In this document: positions 8,460-18,680 of the stretch, piece after piece
How the letters are laid out: the number at the start of each line of letters is the position of its first letter
Numbering within the stretch: the stretch's first letter is position 1
DNA from: Truepera sp. bin119
Lineage (GTDB): Bacteria; Deinococcota; Deinococci; Deinococcales; Trueperaceae
Direction of reading: 5' to 3'
Assembly (NCBI GenBank): GCA_002239005.1
Contig: MPNL01000007.1
Span: forward strand, 1-64,000
DNA length: 64,000 nt
Made by a program: the position numbers and the translations under genes
The notes under the pieces: generated by a model
What the model was told of the DNA's origin: nothing
The model's input: only the letters and a program-made list of their open reading frames with translations
The model's database searches: none

Positions 8460-8879
8460 CTACACCAGTTTCGCGCTCAGCGTGATCTCGCCTACCCCCG
8501 CGAGAGCCTTGGATACAGGGCAACCATCCTTGGCTTGGTTCGCGAGATCCTGGAAGGTTGCCTCGTCGATACCAGGAGCTTCTACCTCCGTGTTCAGTTC
8601 GATCTTGGTGATCGCGGGGCCCGCGCCCATGATGACACTGGCACTCGTTGAGATCTTCGTGGGAGCGGTGCCGTTTCCGCTGAGAAGTGCTGAGAGGAAC
8701 ATCGAGTAGCAACCCGCGTGGGCCGCTCCGATAAGTTCCTCCGGATTGGTGCCCTCACCCTGCTCGAAGCGGCTGGCCTTGGTAAAGGGGCCCGTATAGC
8801 CGCCGTCGGGCAAGGTCATGGAGCCCGCTCCCTCGTCGAGAGTACCCTCCCAGATCGCATATGCTTTGGTAATTGCCAT
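8460..8879 (-). CDS. osmC: OsmC family thiol peroxidase
   Basis: 139 residues, the usual length for OsmC, a cytoplasmic dimer that reduces organic hydroperoxides with paired cysteines. The first catalytic Cys lies in EELIGAAHAGCYSMFLSALL (about residue 57) and the second in AKDGCPVSKAL (about residue 121), both in family-typical positions. GAGGAGACGAC precedes the ATG at 8879, a good ribosome site. It stands alone, so it is probably a monocistronic stress gene; it could also be the Ohr-like branch, but the motifs read as OsmC. Confidence 0.93.
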   Translation of the reverse strand: MAITKAYAIWEGTLDEGAGSMTLPDGGYTGPFTKASRFEQGEGTNPEELIGAAHAGCYSMFLSALLSGNGTAPTKISTSASVIMGAGPAITKIELNTEVEAPGIDEATFQDLANQAKDGCPVSKALAGVGEITLSAKLV

Positions 8880-9359
8880 CGTCGTCTCCTCTCAAACGTT
8901 CTTCACCGATGCCTGAATACTGTAGGGTTTCGGTTCATTCTAGCAAGTGAGGCGCAGAGTCGGTGGGGTCGCCGTGCTCGGTTTCCCCCTCCGCGATTAG
9001 AGCCTCGAGGCCGACCCATTCGTTGAATTCGTTTGAGGATGATGTCCTAAGGTCAGTAATCGAGCCCGCACCACCTCTGTTCTCGCGACGTAGGCACGCG
9101 AACTGGATGGATTGGCTTCGGGTCCTTGAGGTGAATCTGCCAGACACTATAGTCACGTTGCCCCACCTTCATGGAGATGTTGAAGGGGAGCGGACACAGG
9201 GTGTTCTCCTCCTCACACCGTTTTAAGGTGTGAGGGTCAGTGCGGTCCCCATAATAATTCGGCCACACCCAGTTATGAATATGAATGAGCCAGTTGCTTA
9301 ACGGCATCCACCGGTGAAGCGATACTCAGTGCTGCCACGATCACCGTTTCTAGGACCCC
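8880..9359. other. Gap, possibly decayed coding sequence
   Basis: On the minus strand two overlapping frames (about 9307-9053 and 9156-8935) have protein-like stretches but no recognisable family, start site or ribosome site. They could be one frameshifted ancestral gene. Nothing firmer can be said. Confidence 0.4.
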
Positions 9360-10379
9360 CTAACGTGGCCGGAATCGGGCGATGGCATCGTCTGCGAAGG
9401 CGTGGTTGGCAGCCATCGTACGTCCGGCGCTATGGGGTGTGTGCACCACGTTGTGCCGGCCCAGGAGAGGGGAGTCGAGGGGCACCGGTTCAGTGGGGAA
9501 CACGTCCGCTGCCAGGGCTAATTCGTCGTTCAGTACGCGGCGATATAGGGCGGCGGTATCGCACACTGCGGCGCGGGTCACCTGTACTACTAGGCTGCGT
9601 GGCGGTAGGGCGTCGATTAACTCGGCCGTGATCAGCCCGCGAGTGGAGGTAGTGAGGGGCACCATCGGGGCGAAGATGTCGGCATCCACTACCAGTTCCG
9701 CCAAGTGAAACCGGCGTTCGGCGTGGGCAGCAACGAAGGAGGCATCTGGTGCAAACGGGTCCCAGATCGCCACTTCTGCTCCCAGCGTCGCGCACCAGGA
9801 GGCGTAGCGGCTACCGATATTGCCGGCTCCCACCACGCGCACCTGCTTACCTGCTATGGTGCCATTGCAAAATCGAATGTCGTCTCCGAACTGACCGCCG
9901 CGCACCCCCGTCGGGTCGGTCGCTGGGGAGTAGTCCCACGGCGCGTGGCTGCTCTGCATGGCGGCGTAGTTCTGCGGGATGCGCCGCAGTGCACAGATGG
10001 TGAGTGCCAGGCCAAACTCGGCTACCGACTGTCCCCAGTACACATCTGCCCGGTGCGGGATGATGCTCACGCCACGGGCTTCCAGCGCCGCGACGCCAGC
10101 CTCCGCATTCCCCTCCGGCATGAGGTAGCACTCCTCGAGGGCGGTATAGGGTTCGAAGTCCTCGGCGGAGATGGGGAAGCCGAGTAACACCAGCCGCTGC
10201 ACCGAGGTGGGATTGGGCACCAGTTGCGACACCTGCGCGTCCGGCGCTGCAGTGCGGATTAGCTCACACCCGCCGTCCTGTTGCCAGCGCCGATGCCAGT
10301 GGTCGGCAACGAACGGCCAACTGTTCATAAACCGTTGGTGGACACAGATCACCGATCGGGCAACGCTGCGGGCGCTCAT
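9360..10379 (-). CDS. D-isomer-specific 2-hydroxyacid dehydrogenase
   Basis: NAD-dependent 2-ketoacid reductase family. The Rossmann signature GAGNIGSRYASW followed by Asp in AIWDPF shows NAD binding. The catalytic Arg is in VQVTRAAVCDTAAL, the Glu in DVFPTEPVPLDSPL, and the His in VVHTPHSAG, so the triad is present. I place the start at the ATG at 10379 (339 residues) because GGAGGG lies eight bases upstream; a longer frame to 10436 exists but has no such site. The substrate is not predictable. A second, only distantly similar paralogue lies about 400 bp upstream at 10786-11790. Confidence 0.88.
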   Translation of the reverse strand: MSARSVARSVICVHQRFMNSWPFVADHWHRRWQQDGGCELIRTAAPDAQVSQLVPNPTSVQRLVLLGFPISAEDFEPYTALEECYLMPEGNAEAGVAALEARGVSIIPHRADVYWGQSVAEFGLALTICALRRIPQNYAAMQSSHAPWDYSPATDPTGVRGGQFGDDIRFCNGTIAGKQVRVVGAGNIGSRYASWCATLGAEVAIWDPFAPDASFVAAHAERRFHLAELVVDADIFAPMVPLTTSTRGLITAELIDALPPRSLVVQVTRAAVCDTAALYRRVLNDELALAADVFPTEPVPLDSPLLGRHNVVHTPHSAGRTMAANHAFADDAIARFRPR

Positions 10380-10785
10380 ACGCACCACCCTCCGCGACAA
10401 CAGCCTTGGACTAAAGCCATGGTCGCGCCGGTGCACGGGGCCCGACCAAACAGTTGACGGTTTGGGAGGACAAGGGGAGTGGTAGACGTGGAAGCGAACA
10501 TGACTTATGAACTCCTTGCAGGTGACATGGAGTAGGGGGGCCGCGGCTGGCGTGTTCCGATGAATGGGATATGGGGTAGGTGCCGGAGGTGGTTACTCCC
10601 CCGGCCGTGGCTTCCGCTCAATACTATCCAACCATGGTTGCTGGTGCTGATTGATTTGCTAGATCGGGCGTGCCGGTCCGATACAGCACCGACTTCAAGC
10701 TACTGGGTGCACTGGAGTACCATGAAGCGCCAGTACTGGCTGTGCTGAATTGTTGCGGGGAGTCACCCACCTTAGCTTATCGGGG
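10380..10785. other. Gap with a possible decayed plus-strand gene
   Basis: Between about 10582 and 10790 the plus strand reads as protein-like in two frames separated by a stop and frameshift (EVVTPPAVASAQYYPTMV, then GVPVRYSTDFKLLGALEYH). The composition is that of a soluble enzyme but I cannot assign a family. No intact gene is present. Confidence 0.3.
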
Positions 10786-11790
10786 CTAGTACCCCTGCTC
10801 GAGATCAACCCGATTCGGGACCGACTTGCTCTCGGCGGCACGGTTTAGCATCTCGGCCAGGTACACCATCCGGGTGTCGTCCACCTGGCCTAGCCAGCCA
10901 GCTCGATGAGGGCTTAGGATTACGCGGTCTAGTTCGTGGAAGGGGAATCGGGACGGTGCGGTCGCGGTGCGTTCGGCCTCCGTCCGCGGGTAGCGGTACC
11001 ACACGTCGAGTCCGGCCGCTGCCAGCCTTCCGCTCTTCAGGGCTGTGTAGAGCGCCTCCTCATCGACTACGGTGCCGCGCCCCACGTTGACCAGGACGGA
11101 GCCCTCCGGCAGTAGCTTAAGTTCTGGAGCTCCGATGAGGCCACGGGTCTCCGGTGTGTCTGGCAGCGCGATAAGGAGGACATCAGCCCGAGGGAGGAGG
11201 TCGTGGAGTCGCTCATGCGCGTGGACCTCTGCAAAGGGATCCATTCTGTCCTCCGGGCGCAAGCTCCGGCACACGCCGAGCACCTCCATCCCCAGGGCCT
11301 TGCAGACGGGCGCCATGTGGCGCCCGATGCGGCCGTAGCCGAGGATGAGTGCAGTGCGGTGGTGCAGGAGGAGTTGTGGCCGGTCGCCGTAGCGTATCGT
11401 CCAGTCGTGGCGTCTCAGTGCGCGGTCTGCTTGGGCGAGGAACTTTGCACTCGCGAGCATTAGGGCGAGGGCTGTCTCTGCCGTGGCGATATAATTATAT
11501 GGAGCGTTGTGGAGTGTCAGATGCGGGTAGCGACGCAGCAGTTCCACCGTGTTCGTGGACGCCCCTGCGTAGGGGATGATCACCGCGCGGAGCCTGGGGC
11601 TCGCCTCGAGAAGCTCCGAAGTGGGGGAGGCGGCGATGAGAATTTCGTATTCTGCCGGCTCGGGAATGTCGTTGCCGTAGCGGTAACGGATATTGGCAGC
11701 TAGGCGTTGAGTCAGGGCGTCTGGGGACCCCTGCTTAACCTCTGGATAGTGGAAGACATCTAGGTGCATGCTTGAATCCTGGCCGGTCAC
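10786..11790 (-). CDS. D-isomer-specific 2-hydroxyacid dehydrogenase, DVWYRYP type
   Basis: 334 residues. NAD-binding GYGRIGRHMAPV, catalytic Arg in LVNVGRGTVVDEEAL and catalytic His in VILSPHRAGW are clear. The usual Glu-containing DVFExEP segment reads DVWYRYPRTEAER, so the Glu position is altered or shifted; related dehydrogenases with DVWY-YP exist, so this need not mean loss of activity. The GTG start at 11790 overlaps the GGT stop by four bases (GTGA), indicating translational coupling as the last gene of the MFS-GGT-dehydrogenase operon. An internal ATG at 11769 is an alternative start. A role in reducing a keto acid derived from peptide breakdown is inference. Confidence 0.87.
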   Translation of the reverse strand: MTGQDSSMHLDVFHYPEVKQGSPDALTQRLAANIRYRYGNDIPEPAEYEILIAASPTSELLEASPRLRAVIIPYAGASTNTVELLRRYPHLTLHNAPYNYIATAETALALMLASAKFLAQADRALRRHDWTIRYGDRPQLLLHHRTALILGYGRIGRHMAPVCKALGMEVLGVCRSLRPEDRMDPFAEVHAHERLHDLLPRADVLLIALPDTPETRGLIGAPELKLLPEGSVLVNVGRGTVVDEEALYTALKSGRLAAAGLDVWYRYPRTEAERTATAPSRFPFHELDRVILSPHRAGWLGQVDDTRMVYLAEMLNRAAESKSVPNRVDLEQGY

Positions 11791-13412
11791 AGTTCACCCA
11801 CCTCCCGGTCGTGATGGCCGTACCCTCGGAGTACGGTTCGGTCGCCGATCCGTAGGACGACTACGGAACCGCCTGGGCCCCGTGGGTCGACCCCAGCCTC
11901 CCAGATCCCGGAGCGCCTACGGATCGTCTGCGCGATGCCTAGGGACCTAGGGGTCCCCGGCTGGTATCCCGGCTCCTGCACCGACCCCGCTTTGCGGAGA
12001 GGCGGCTCCACGTCGGTCACCGGTCCGTGGCTGTGCACGCGCGGGAACGCTGCGGCTAACTGGGCGTTCATACCGAAGTCGATCTGGTTCATGATCACCT
12101 GTACGGTCGCGCTGACTATGCGGGGTCCGCCCGCCGCCCCAGCGGCGATGATGTCGCCCGTCTCCGGGTCCAGGGCGATAAGCGGACTCTGGCTGCTGGC
12201 GGGTTCCGCACCGGGTGCCACTAGGTTGTACGCGCCCTGGTAGCGGATCCCCTGGGTCGTGATTTCGCCAGGCTGGAGGCTAAAGTCGCCGACCGAATCG
12301 TTGAGCACGACTCCCGTCTCTGGATCGATCACCCCGGACCCGAAGTGAGCCCTCACCGTCTGCGTTTGTGAGATCACATTACCGTCGCCGTCAGCAATGC
12401 AGAAATGGCTCGTGCACGACTCGTCGGTCGATACCTCGCTGTCACCAGAGGAGGGGGACCAACCCCGGCGGACCCTCGTCGCGAGGTGTTCTGCTAGGGC
12501 GTCATCGGTCATCTCAGTCGCCGCTTCGGGGTGTTCGAGGCCGGCTCGGATGTCATATGTGGCTCTGACCGCCGCAGTGATGAGTTGGAGGTGCCGGGCC
12601 GAGCCAGGGACGATTGTCTCAGGCTCGAACCGACTTAAGATCTGCAGTGCGAGCAGCGTCTGCAGCGAGCCGACGGTGGGCAACCCCGGGGCTAGCACCC
12701 GCCAGCCCCGGTAGCGAATCTCGTATAGGGGCGTGTCCTTCGGGCGGTAGCTCGTCAGATCCTCTAGATCGAGGACGCCGCCAGCGCCGCGCGTGGCGGC
12801 GACGAGGTGTCGACCGATCTCTCCCTGGTATATAGCCCCCGAATCTCGTGCGATGGCTGCCAGGGTCTCCGCCATCCTTGGCTGGACGATGCGTTGCCCC
12901 TCAAGGATCGGCTCGGCAAAGGGGGTATCGCGGCCGTGGCGGGCCACCTTTGCCGCAGTGGCGGATTGGGTGTAGGCCCTGGCGAGCATGAAGTCGGCAA
13001 GAAACCCCTCTGCGGCCAGCTGTTGTGGCGCGAGGCATACCTCGGACCACGCGAGCCGCCCGCGGCCCCGGTGCAGGGCGGCGAGGCCAGCCACGAAGCT
13101 CGGCACGGTGATGGCCAGCCCGCCGAACTGGGCCAGTGTATAGTTTGGGGACCCATCCCTGTCCAGGAGCTGTTCGCGGGTGAGCTTCGCGGGGGCTGGA
13201 CCCCTGGCATTGATGTGCCCCGCCTCGCCTCCGGCCGTCAGGTAGGTAATGTTGCAGCCCCCGCCGATGCCGGAGTGGTAGGGCTGGGTCACGCCGATGG
13301 CCAACGCTACCCCGACAGCGGCGTCGAAGGCGTTGCCGCCTCTCTGTAGGAGGCCAGCGCCGATGTCGGCCGCGAGGTGGTGGGGTGCCGCGACCACCCC
13401 GAGCGTCGTCAT
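11787..13412 (-). CDS. ggt: Gamma-glutamyltransferase family protein
   Basis: 541 residues, N-terminal nucleophile hydrolase of the gamma-glutamyltranspeptidase family. AAPHHLAADIGAGLLQRGGNAFDAA opens the protein as in the family. The predicted self-cleavage site and nucleophile is Thr334 in SCTSHFCIADGDGN, followed by the usual GSGVIDPETGVVLND segment and GGPRIVSATVQVIMN. There is no signal peptide, so unlike classical periplasmic GGT this enzyme is probably cytoplasmic and acts on imported gamma-glutamyl compounds or related amides. Start and stop overlap both neighbours by four bases (ATGA with the MFS gene, GTGA with the dehydrogenase), so the three are one operon. Confidence 0.92.
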   Translation of the reverse strand: MTTLGVVAAPHHLAADIGAGLLQRGGNAFDAAVGVALAIGVTQPYHSGIGGGCNITYLTAGGEAGHINARGPAPAKLTREQLLDRDGSPNYTLAQFGGLAITVPSFVAGLAALHRGRGRLAWSEVCLAPQQLAAEGFLADFMLARAYTQSATAAKVARHGRDTPFAEPILEGQRIVQPRMAETLAAIARDSGAIYQGEIGRHLVAATRGAGGVLDLEDLTSYRPKDTPLYEIRYRGWRVLAPGLPTVGSLQTLLALQILSRFEPETIVPGSARHLQLITAAVRATYDIRAGLEHPEAATEMTDDALAEHLATRVRRGWSPSSGDSEVSTDESCTSHFCIADGDGNVISQTQTVRAHFGSGVIDPETGVVLNDSVGDFSLQPGEITTQGIRYQGAYNLVAPGAEPASSQSPLIALDPETGDIIAAGAAGGPRIVSATVQVIMNQIDFGMNAQLAAAFPRVHSHGPVTDVEPPLRKAGSVQEPGYQPGTPRSLGIAQTIRRRSGIWEAGVDPRGPGGSVVVLRIGDRTVLRGYGHHDREVGEL

Positions 13413-14728
13413 GGCGTAGACCTAAGGCCGCTGGGCCGTGAACGCTTGACCGGGGGCTGGGCCAACATAAAGAACACCGAACCCAGCAGCGCCAGTCCCG
13501 CCACCGCTGCGAACCCCGGCTTGAAGCTCCCCAGGCTATCTGCGAAGAAGCCCACGATGAGCGGCCCGGCGATCATGCCGATGGTGATCAGCGGGCTGGC
13601 GAACCCGAGGATCTGCGCAAACGAGCGGCGACCGAAGTAGTCGGCTCGCAAGGCCTGCAAGGTGGGTCCCCGCAAGCCCCAGGAGAGGCCGTGTACCACC
13701 GCGAAGGCGACCACCCAGGGCAGGGTCGCAGCGGTGGCGAGCATGAGCAGCGCTCCTGCGTGGCCAAACATCGCTAGGGCAATGATGGTGCGCTTGTCGA
13801 AGCTGTCGCCCAGGAGACCGCCCGCTAACTGTCCGGCTATGGTCGATGCCGTCACCACTACCACCATAGTAGCTGCCAGCGCAAGTGTGAAGTCCGCTTC
13901 CTCGCTTAGGTACAATACCAGGTGTGCTAAGACTGCCGATATTACGGTGAGCGATAACGCGTGCCCCAGAGAGAGGAGCCAGAAGGCGCGGGTGCGAAGT
14001 GCCTCGCGGGCGCCGAACTCCACCTCTACCGGCGCCTGAGTCGGTCGCTTCGCAGCGATGGGGGTGCCGTCTGGTACCAAGCCCAGGTCCTCTGGGCGGT
14101 CGCGGATCAGTATGGTCAGGGGGAGGCCGACCAGCAGTGCCAGCACGGCGCTGGCAAGCGCTGTGAATCGCCAGCCCTGGGTCGTCAGCGACCAGGCGAT
14201 CGCTGGCGCAATCAATCCGCCCACACTTATGCCGATCTGGATCATGGCTAGGGCCAGGGAGCGGTGGCGGATAAACCAGTTCACCACTGTGGCGTTGAGC
14301 GACAGGAAGCCGGCCAGGCTGCCACCGAAGGAGGTGATAAGGAGGGCGAGATAGAAGAGTGGGAGGTCACGGACCTGGCTGAGTAGCGCTAGTCCGAGGG
14401 CGAAGATGACGAGTCCGACGCGGATCATCCGCTGCGAGCCGAAGCGCAGCAGCAGCCACCCCTGGAAGGGTCCGAGGAAGCCACCGGCTATCTGCTGTGC
14501 AGAGAAGGCGGTGGCGAAGACGGTGATGCTCCAGCCGAACTCGAGCTGCATCACCACCGCGTAGGCGCTGTAGGAGTGCATCAGGAAGCTGGCGGGGAGG
14601 ACCTGCACCGCAACTGCGGCGCCCAGAACCCACCATCCCACGAACAGATTGCGGACCCACAGCCGCGCCCGCGCTGCCGCCGTCAGCTTCAAGACCCCCT
14701 CCAACCCGCCGACCAGCGGTCGACGCAC
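13409..14728 (-). CDS. MFS transporter
   Basis: Major facilitator permease of 439 residues with about 12 membrane spans, a loop after TM2 (GPFQGWLLLRFGSQRM) and a central loop near 200-225. It resembles the oxalate/monocarboxylate-type MFS group, but the substrate cannot be read from the sequence. It is the first gene of the operon with ggt and a 2-hydroxyacid dehydrogenase, so uptake of the compound that GGT hydrolyses is a reasonable inference. The GTG at 14728 has no clear ribosome site; a TTG at 14692, just after GGAGGGGG, is an alternative start and would remove twelve residues. Confidence 0.85.
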   Translation of the reverse strand: MRRPLVGGLEGVLKLTAAARARLWVRNLFVGWWVLGAAVAVQVLPASFLMHSYSAYAVVMQLEFGWSITVFATAFSAQQIAGGFLGPFQGWLLLRFGSQRMIRVGLVIFALGLALLSQVRDLPLFYLALLITSFGGSLAGFLSLNATVVNWFIRHRSLALAMIQIGISVGGLIAPAIAWSLTTQGWRFTALASAVLALLVGLPLTILIRDRPEDLGLVPDGTPIAAKRPTQAPVEVEFGAREALRTRAFWLLSLGHALSLTVISAVLAHLVLYLSEEADFTLALAATMVVVVTASTIAGQLAGGLLGDSFDKRTIIALAMFGHAGALLMLATAATLPWVVAFAVVHGLSWGLRGPTLQALRADYFGRRSFAQILGFASPLITIGMIAGPLIVGFFADSLGSFKPGFAAVAGLALLGSVFFMLAQPPVKRSRPSGLRSTP

Positions 14729-15286
14729 ACGCCCATTATTGTGAAGCTTTTTCTGCAGATTGCAAGCCCTGTTTGGATATAAGTGCTGGCGGTCAGCCCC
14801 TGTGTCATGCGCATGGCTGCCTATACCGGTCCGCTCTCGCTGCCGTGAAGGTTCACGCCTGTTAGGAGGGTGAGTCCTAGCGCGGCAGGCACTGCCCCAG
14901 CGCAGCTAATCCCGCCGCCGGAGGTGAGCCGGTCGATCCTGCCGGGGCCGGAGCACCTCGTGGGGCTTTGGGCGTTTCCGTCTTCCGTAGCCGGCGTCCC
15001 TCCCCGATAAGGCAGGTGACACTACCGGTCCCCGCATGGGCCAGTACTGCTGCCTCGATCCGAACGCGGCCTATCAGACAATCCACCTGTCGTTATATGC
15101 TCCGCGCATGGCCTGGGGGAAAGCCGAGGCGGTCTCCTGAAGGTCGCCCCTTGCCCATTGCTGGTCTTGAGATCAGTGGTTTCCGGCCATGACTGTGTCG
15201 AGCTGGCCCCGTTCACGCCCGTGGTTGAGCGGCAGCCAGGGTGAACTGGGGGTTCCAACATTGATGCCGAAACTACTCGCCCAGGG
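14729..15286. other. Gap without a supported gene
   Basis: No frame has both a start site and family resemblance. A minus-strand stretch near 14880-15090 reads like a fragment of a soluble protein but I cannot name it. Confidence 0.45.
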
Positions 15287-16477
15287 TTAGGCCTGGGCCT
15301 CCACCAGCTTTCTTCCGGCCACGTAGACCTCCCGGACCTTGAGCGCACCGTCGAGGACGATCAGGTCGGCACGTAGGCCCTCCTCTAATCGGCCACGGTC
15401 GTCCAAGCCGAGGTAGGTAGCGGGCACCTCAGATAGCAGGCGCGCAGCCCGCTCGAGGTCGACTCCGACCCCGACGGCATTGCGCAGCGCTTGGTCGAGC
15501 GTCAGCAGGCTTCCGGCGAGGGTGCCATCCTCATACTGTGCGACCCCGTTTGTGACTGTCACTCGCAGACCACCGAGTTCACTTTCCACATCGCTGGAGC
15601 CGCAGGCCCGGATTGCGTCCGTAATGAGGTGAAGCCGCCCTGCCTTGGCGGCGAGCGCAGCTAGGAAGCTGCCGGGGTGGACATGGTGAGTGTCGAGGAT
15701 CAGCTCCGCATAACTGTCGGCGTCGGCTAGTGCTGCGCCGACCACTCCAGGTTCGCGGCCCATCATTCCCCCCATGGCGTTGAACAGGTGGGTGAAACCG
15801 ACCGTCCCGCTGACCTCCCTCACCGCTGTGCAGAGCGCCTGGACTTGCTCGAAAGTTGCCACAGTGTGCCCGATACCTATGCGCCAGCCCGCTGCAGCGA
15901 GCGTCCTGGCAGCCCGCAGCGCACCGGGGACCTCTGGGGCAAGCGTAACCAGCCGGACCACGTCCAGATCCAGTAGAGCGTCGAGCTTTTCCGGGACAGG
16001 GGCCTGCGGATAGGGGGGCTGCGCACCGAGCCGGCTGCTGCTGATGAACGGACCCTCGAGGTGTGCACCGGGTATTTCGGGCAGTTCGGGATCGGCCTCC
16101 TCCCGGACCTGTGCAACCCCCTCGAGCGCCTGTACGATCTTTTCCCAGGGTGCCGTTACAGAGGTGGGCAATAGGGTGGTTGTGCCGTGCCGGAGGTGGA
16201 AACGGGCGAGCCGCCGCACTCCTTCGGGCCCATCCATGGTGTCGGCACCGGCACCGCCGTGGACATGGGTGTCGATGAAACCGGGTATGAGGTAGGGAGG
16301 GGCGGTCTCCCCAGCACCGACCTCCACGGACTCGATGAACTGATCGAATGTGATCCGTCCCGGTCTCAGCCCGGCGCCGGTGAGAACGCTTCCCTCAAGG
16401 ACCGTCACGCTGAAGATCAGTCTAGCGCGCCCGGTGGGCACGTCTCGCTGGGAGGGCAGTTCCTGGATCTCTAACAC
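15287..16477 (-). CDS. nagA: N-acetylglucosamine-6-phosphate deacetylase
   Basis: 396 residues, metal-dependent amidohydrolase that converts GlcNAc-6-phosphate to glucosamine-6-phosphate in amino-sugar and cell-wall recycling. PGFIDTHVHGGAGADTMDG carries the HxH metal pair. HLEGPFISSSRLGAQPP, the GIGHTVATFEQ and GFTHLFNAMGGMMGREPG stretches, LILDTHHVHPG and LITDAIRACG follow the NagA order; the last supplies the catalytic Asp. TLAGSLLTLDQALRNAV near the C-terminus is also typical. Start taken as the GTG at 16477. No nagB, kinase or sugar transporter is next to it, so it appears to be a stand-alone recycling gene. Confidence 0.93.
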   Translation of the reverse strand: MLEIQELPSQRDVPTGRARLIFSVTVLEGSVLTGAGLRPGRITFDQFIESVEVGAGETAPPYLIPGFIDTHVHGGAGADTMDGPEGVRRLARFHLRHGTTTLLPTSVTAPWEKIVQALEGVAQVREEADPELPEIPGAHLEGPFISSSRLGAQPPYPQAPVPEKLDALLDLDVVRLVTLAPEVPGALRAARTLAAAGWRIGIGHTVATFEQVQALCTAVREVSGTVGFTHLFNAMGGMMGREPGVVGAALADADSYAELILDTHHVHPGSFLAALAAKAGRLHLITDAIRACGSSDVESELGGLRVTVTNGVAQYEDGTLAGSLLTLDQALRNAVGVGVDLERAARLLSEVPATYLGLDDRGRLEEGLRADLIVLDGALKVREVYVAGRKLVEAQA

Positions 16478-16809
16478 CTGATCGAACCGTATCTCAGTCG
16501 ATCTCGTTGTCGGCCTCGTGAGCGCGCCTGACTATTGAGGTGGCCTGGGCTGATCGAGCTGACCGATCCAACGGGTCCCTGGTGTCTACTGAGTGAGGGT
16601 TTAGTGCCCTTGATTTCGCGGACAAATCTGAGGTCACGATCTGACTATCCCGCGATGCGTACGAAACGCTGTTATAAGGGAAGCTCTGCATCCGAAGTGA
16701 GGGAGTAAAGGTCAAGAGGCATCGTCACCGCTTTCACCGTTGTTTGAGAGGGTCGCTCGGGAGCGCAGACTGAGATTCTCGAACCGAGACTGCACGCTGG
16801 GGTTGTCGC
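16478..16809. other. Short gap, nothing recognised
   Basis: About 330 bp between nagA and the MFS gene. The minus-strand frame at 16494-16715 has no family features. I see no RNA gene or clear terminator. Confidence 0.5.
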
Positions 16810-18045
16810 TCAGCCCGTCACCATAGGCTCGGCTGAGGGCCGGTGTCGGAACAGTCGCACCAGCAGCAGTAGCGCGGCGAAGATCAGCACTGACCCCAGG
16901 TAAAAGGGGGCGCCCGGCAGGGTGACCGGGGCCATCCCAGAGGTGAAGTAGCTGAACAGGATAGTAGTAAAGAGTAGCGGCGCGCCGATACTGGTTAGGC
17001 TGATCAGGGAGGTGAGTGCGCCCTGGACCTTGCCCTGCTGGTCGGATGGGACCGACCCGACCACCAGTCCCTGGATAGCGGGTCCGGCGATCTGGCTTGG
17101 CGCTGCGGCGACAATGACGGCCAGGATCATCCAGGCTTGGAAAGCGAGCCCATAGAGGAGGAGCGAAATCGCGCTGATGGCGACTCCGATCAGGATTGCC
17201 CGGTGCTCACCAAGGCGAGCGATAGTGGGCTGGATCAGAAAGCCCTGTACCACCACAGCCATGACTCCCACCAACCCCAGGGTTAGCCCGTTGGCGAGTT
17301 CGGCCCAGCCGAAACGGAAGCCGGTGTAGAGTACCCAGACTGATTCGAGACCTCGGTAGGCTAGTGAGACCAGCACGAAGGAGGCAGCTAGGCCAGCCAC
17401 CAGTGGGAAGCCGCGCAGCGCGACGATGCTGCTCACTGGGTTAGCCTTCGCCCACGAGAACGAGTCGCGCCGTTCGGGCTTGAGCGACTCAGGCAAGATC
17501 AGTAGGCCGTAGAACAGGTTCAGCAACGCTAGGGTGGCCGCGACAAAGAACGGCAGCCGGATCCAGAGACCCCCAAGGACACCACCCAGTGCCGGCCCGA
17601 TGATGAAGCCGATACCGAAGGCGGCCCCTACTAAGCCAAAGTTCCGGCTCCGGTTCTCGGGGGTGGAGATGTCGGCGATGTAGGCGTGCGCTGTGGTGAT
17701 GCTGGCTCCCATCACCCCTGCCAGGATGCGCCCAACGAAGAGCCAGCCGATGGTGGGAGCGAAGCCCTGGATCAGGTAATCGACCCCCAGACCGAATAGG
17801 GCGATCAGGATAAGAGGCCGTCTCCCAAAACGGTCTGAGAGGGCGCCAAGGACCGGTGCGAAGAGAAACTGCATCAGGGCGTAGGCTGCGATCAGCGGGC
17901 CATAGTAGCTGGCTGCTAACGACGCATCGCCGCCTATGAACTCTTTAATCAGTTCCGGCAGAATGGGGATGACGATACCGATCCCCAGGACATCGAGGAA
18001 TAGGGTGATCAAGATGAAGGCCATGGCGGCCCGGCGGTTGTGCAT
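16810..18045 (-). CDS. TetA/TCR-type MFS transporter
   Basis: 411-residue drug:H+ antiporter-type MFS protein. TM1 holds [18 protein letters not shown], a hallmark of the TetA group. The conserved loop [14 protein letters not shown] follows TM2, and the TM5 region carries [10 protein letters not shown]. Twelve membrane spans are expected. The family exports tetracyclines and other compounds, but many members are of unknown specificity, so resistance cannot be claimed. The ATG at 18045 lacks a ribosome site but TAGGCT lies eight bases upstream, compatible with a leaderless transcript. Solitary gene with long gaps on both sides. Confidence 0.88.
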   Translation of the reverse strand: MHNRRAAMAFILITLFLDVLGIGIVIPILPELIKEFIGGDASLAASYYGPLIAAYALMQFLFAPVLGALSDRFGRRPLILIALFGLGVDYLIQGFAPTIGWLFVGRILAGVMGASITTAHAYIADISTPENRSRNFGLVGAAFGIGFIIGPALGGVLGGLWIRLPFFVAATLALLNLFYGLLILPESLKPERRDSFSWAKANPVSSIVALRGFPLVAGLAASFVLVSLAYRGLESVWVLYTGFRFGWAELANGLTLGLVGVMAVVVQGFLIQPTIARLGEHRAILIGVAISAISLLLYGLAFQAWMILAVIVAAAPSQIAGPAIQGLVVGSVPSDQQGKVQGALTSLISLTSIGAPLLFTTILFSYFTSGMAPVTLPGAPFYLGSVLIFAALLLLVRLFRHRPSAEPMVTG

Positions 18046-18680
18046 ACCGGCCCAGCCTATCCCTTGACCCCAGTTGCCAAGGTAGTCTTCCTCCAGAACA
18101 GAGCTAGATCAGGGGGCGTGGGTCAGCTCCCAATTGCATCCGGCCTTCGTAGCAGACCTCGAGAGTAGCCGACCTTGCCTGTTGGTCTAGTAGCTACCGT
18201 CGAAATGGCCCGCACTGGGCAGATCACGAGATTGAGAGGACCCGCTTGAGACCTTCGGGTCAGGGTTGATAGGGGGGTGCCAAGCTCTACCGAGCCCCAC
18301 TGCAAGGTACCGCTGCGTTTCCGCTAGGTCCCGGCCCTGGTGTCCGGCCAGTTCACCGGGGATCTCGAGACCGAGTTCTTCGGGATGCAATTCCTGTTGA
18401 AGCGTGCTGCTCAGCCCGACAAGCGGCCCAGAAGGGGATGAGAATGGCCTAACTTAATGGCGGAGACCGGGCGATAGTGCGGTTGCATGGACGCCACCTG
18501 GACCCTCTATCTGGCAACCCGAGTGCGGACTGGAGTGGCGCTTCCTGAGACCGACAACAACCGTTTTCGCTCGAGACGCTCCTCGGACCATGTCCTGTCA
18601 GTCGCGCGGAGCCACATAGCCTGGATGTGTGGGAAGCTCGAGCTGCCCGACCCACATATATAGAGGGGAGGTGGGCTGAG
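18046..18680. other. Gap with possible gene remnant
   Basis: On the minus strand around 18123-18390 two frames read as protein-like across a likely frameshift (HPEELGLEIPGELAGHQG, then ICPVRAISTVATRPTGKVG). I do not recognise the ancestor. The rest holds nothing identifiable. Confidence 0.35.

Noticed and set aside
16810-18045. Tetracycline resistance gene
   Set aside because: The TetA/TCR group includes many exporters of unknown substrate and there is no TetR-type regulator beside it.
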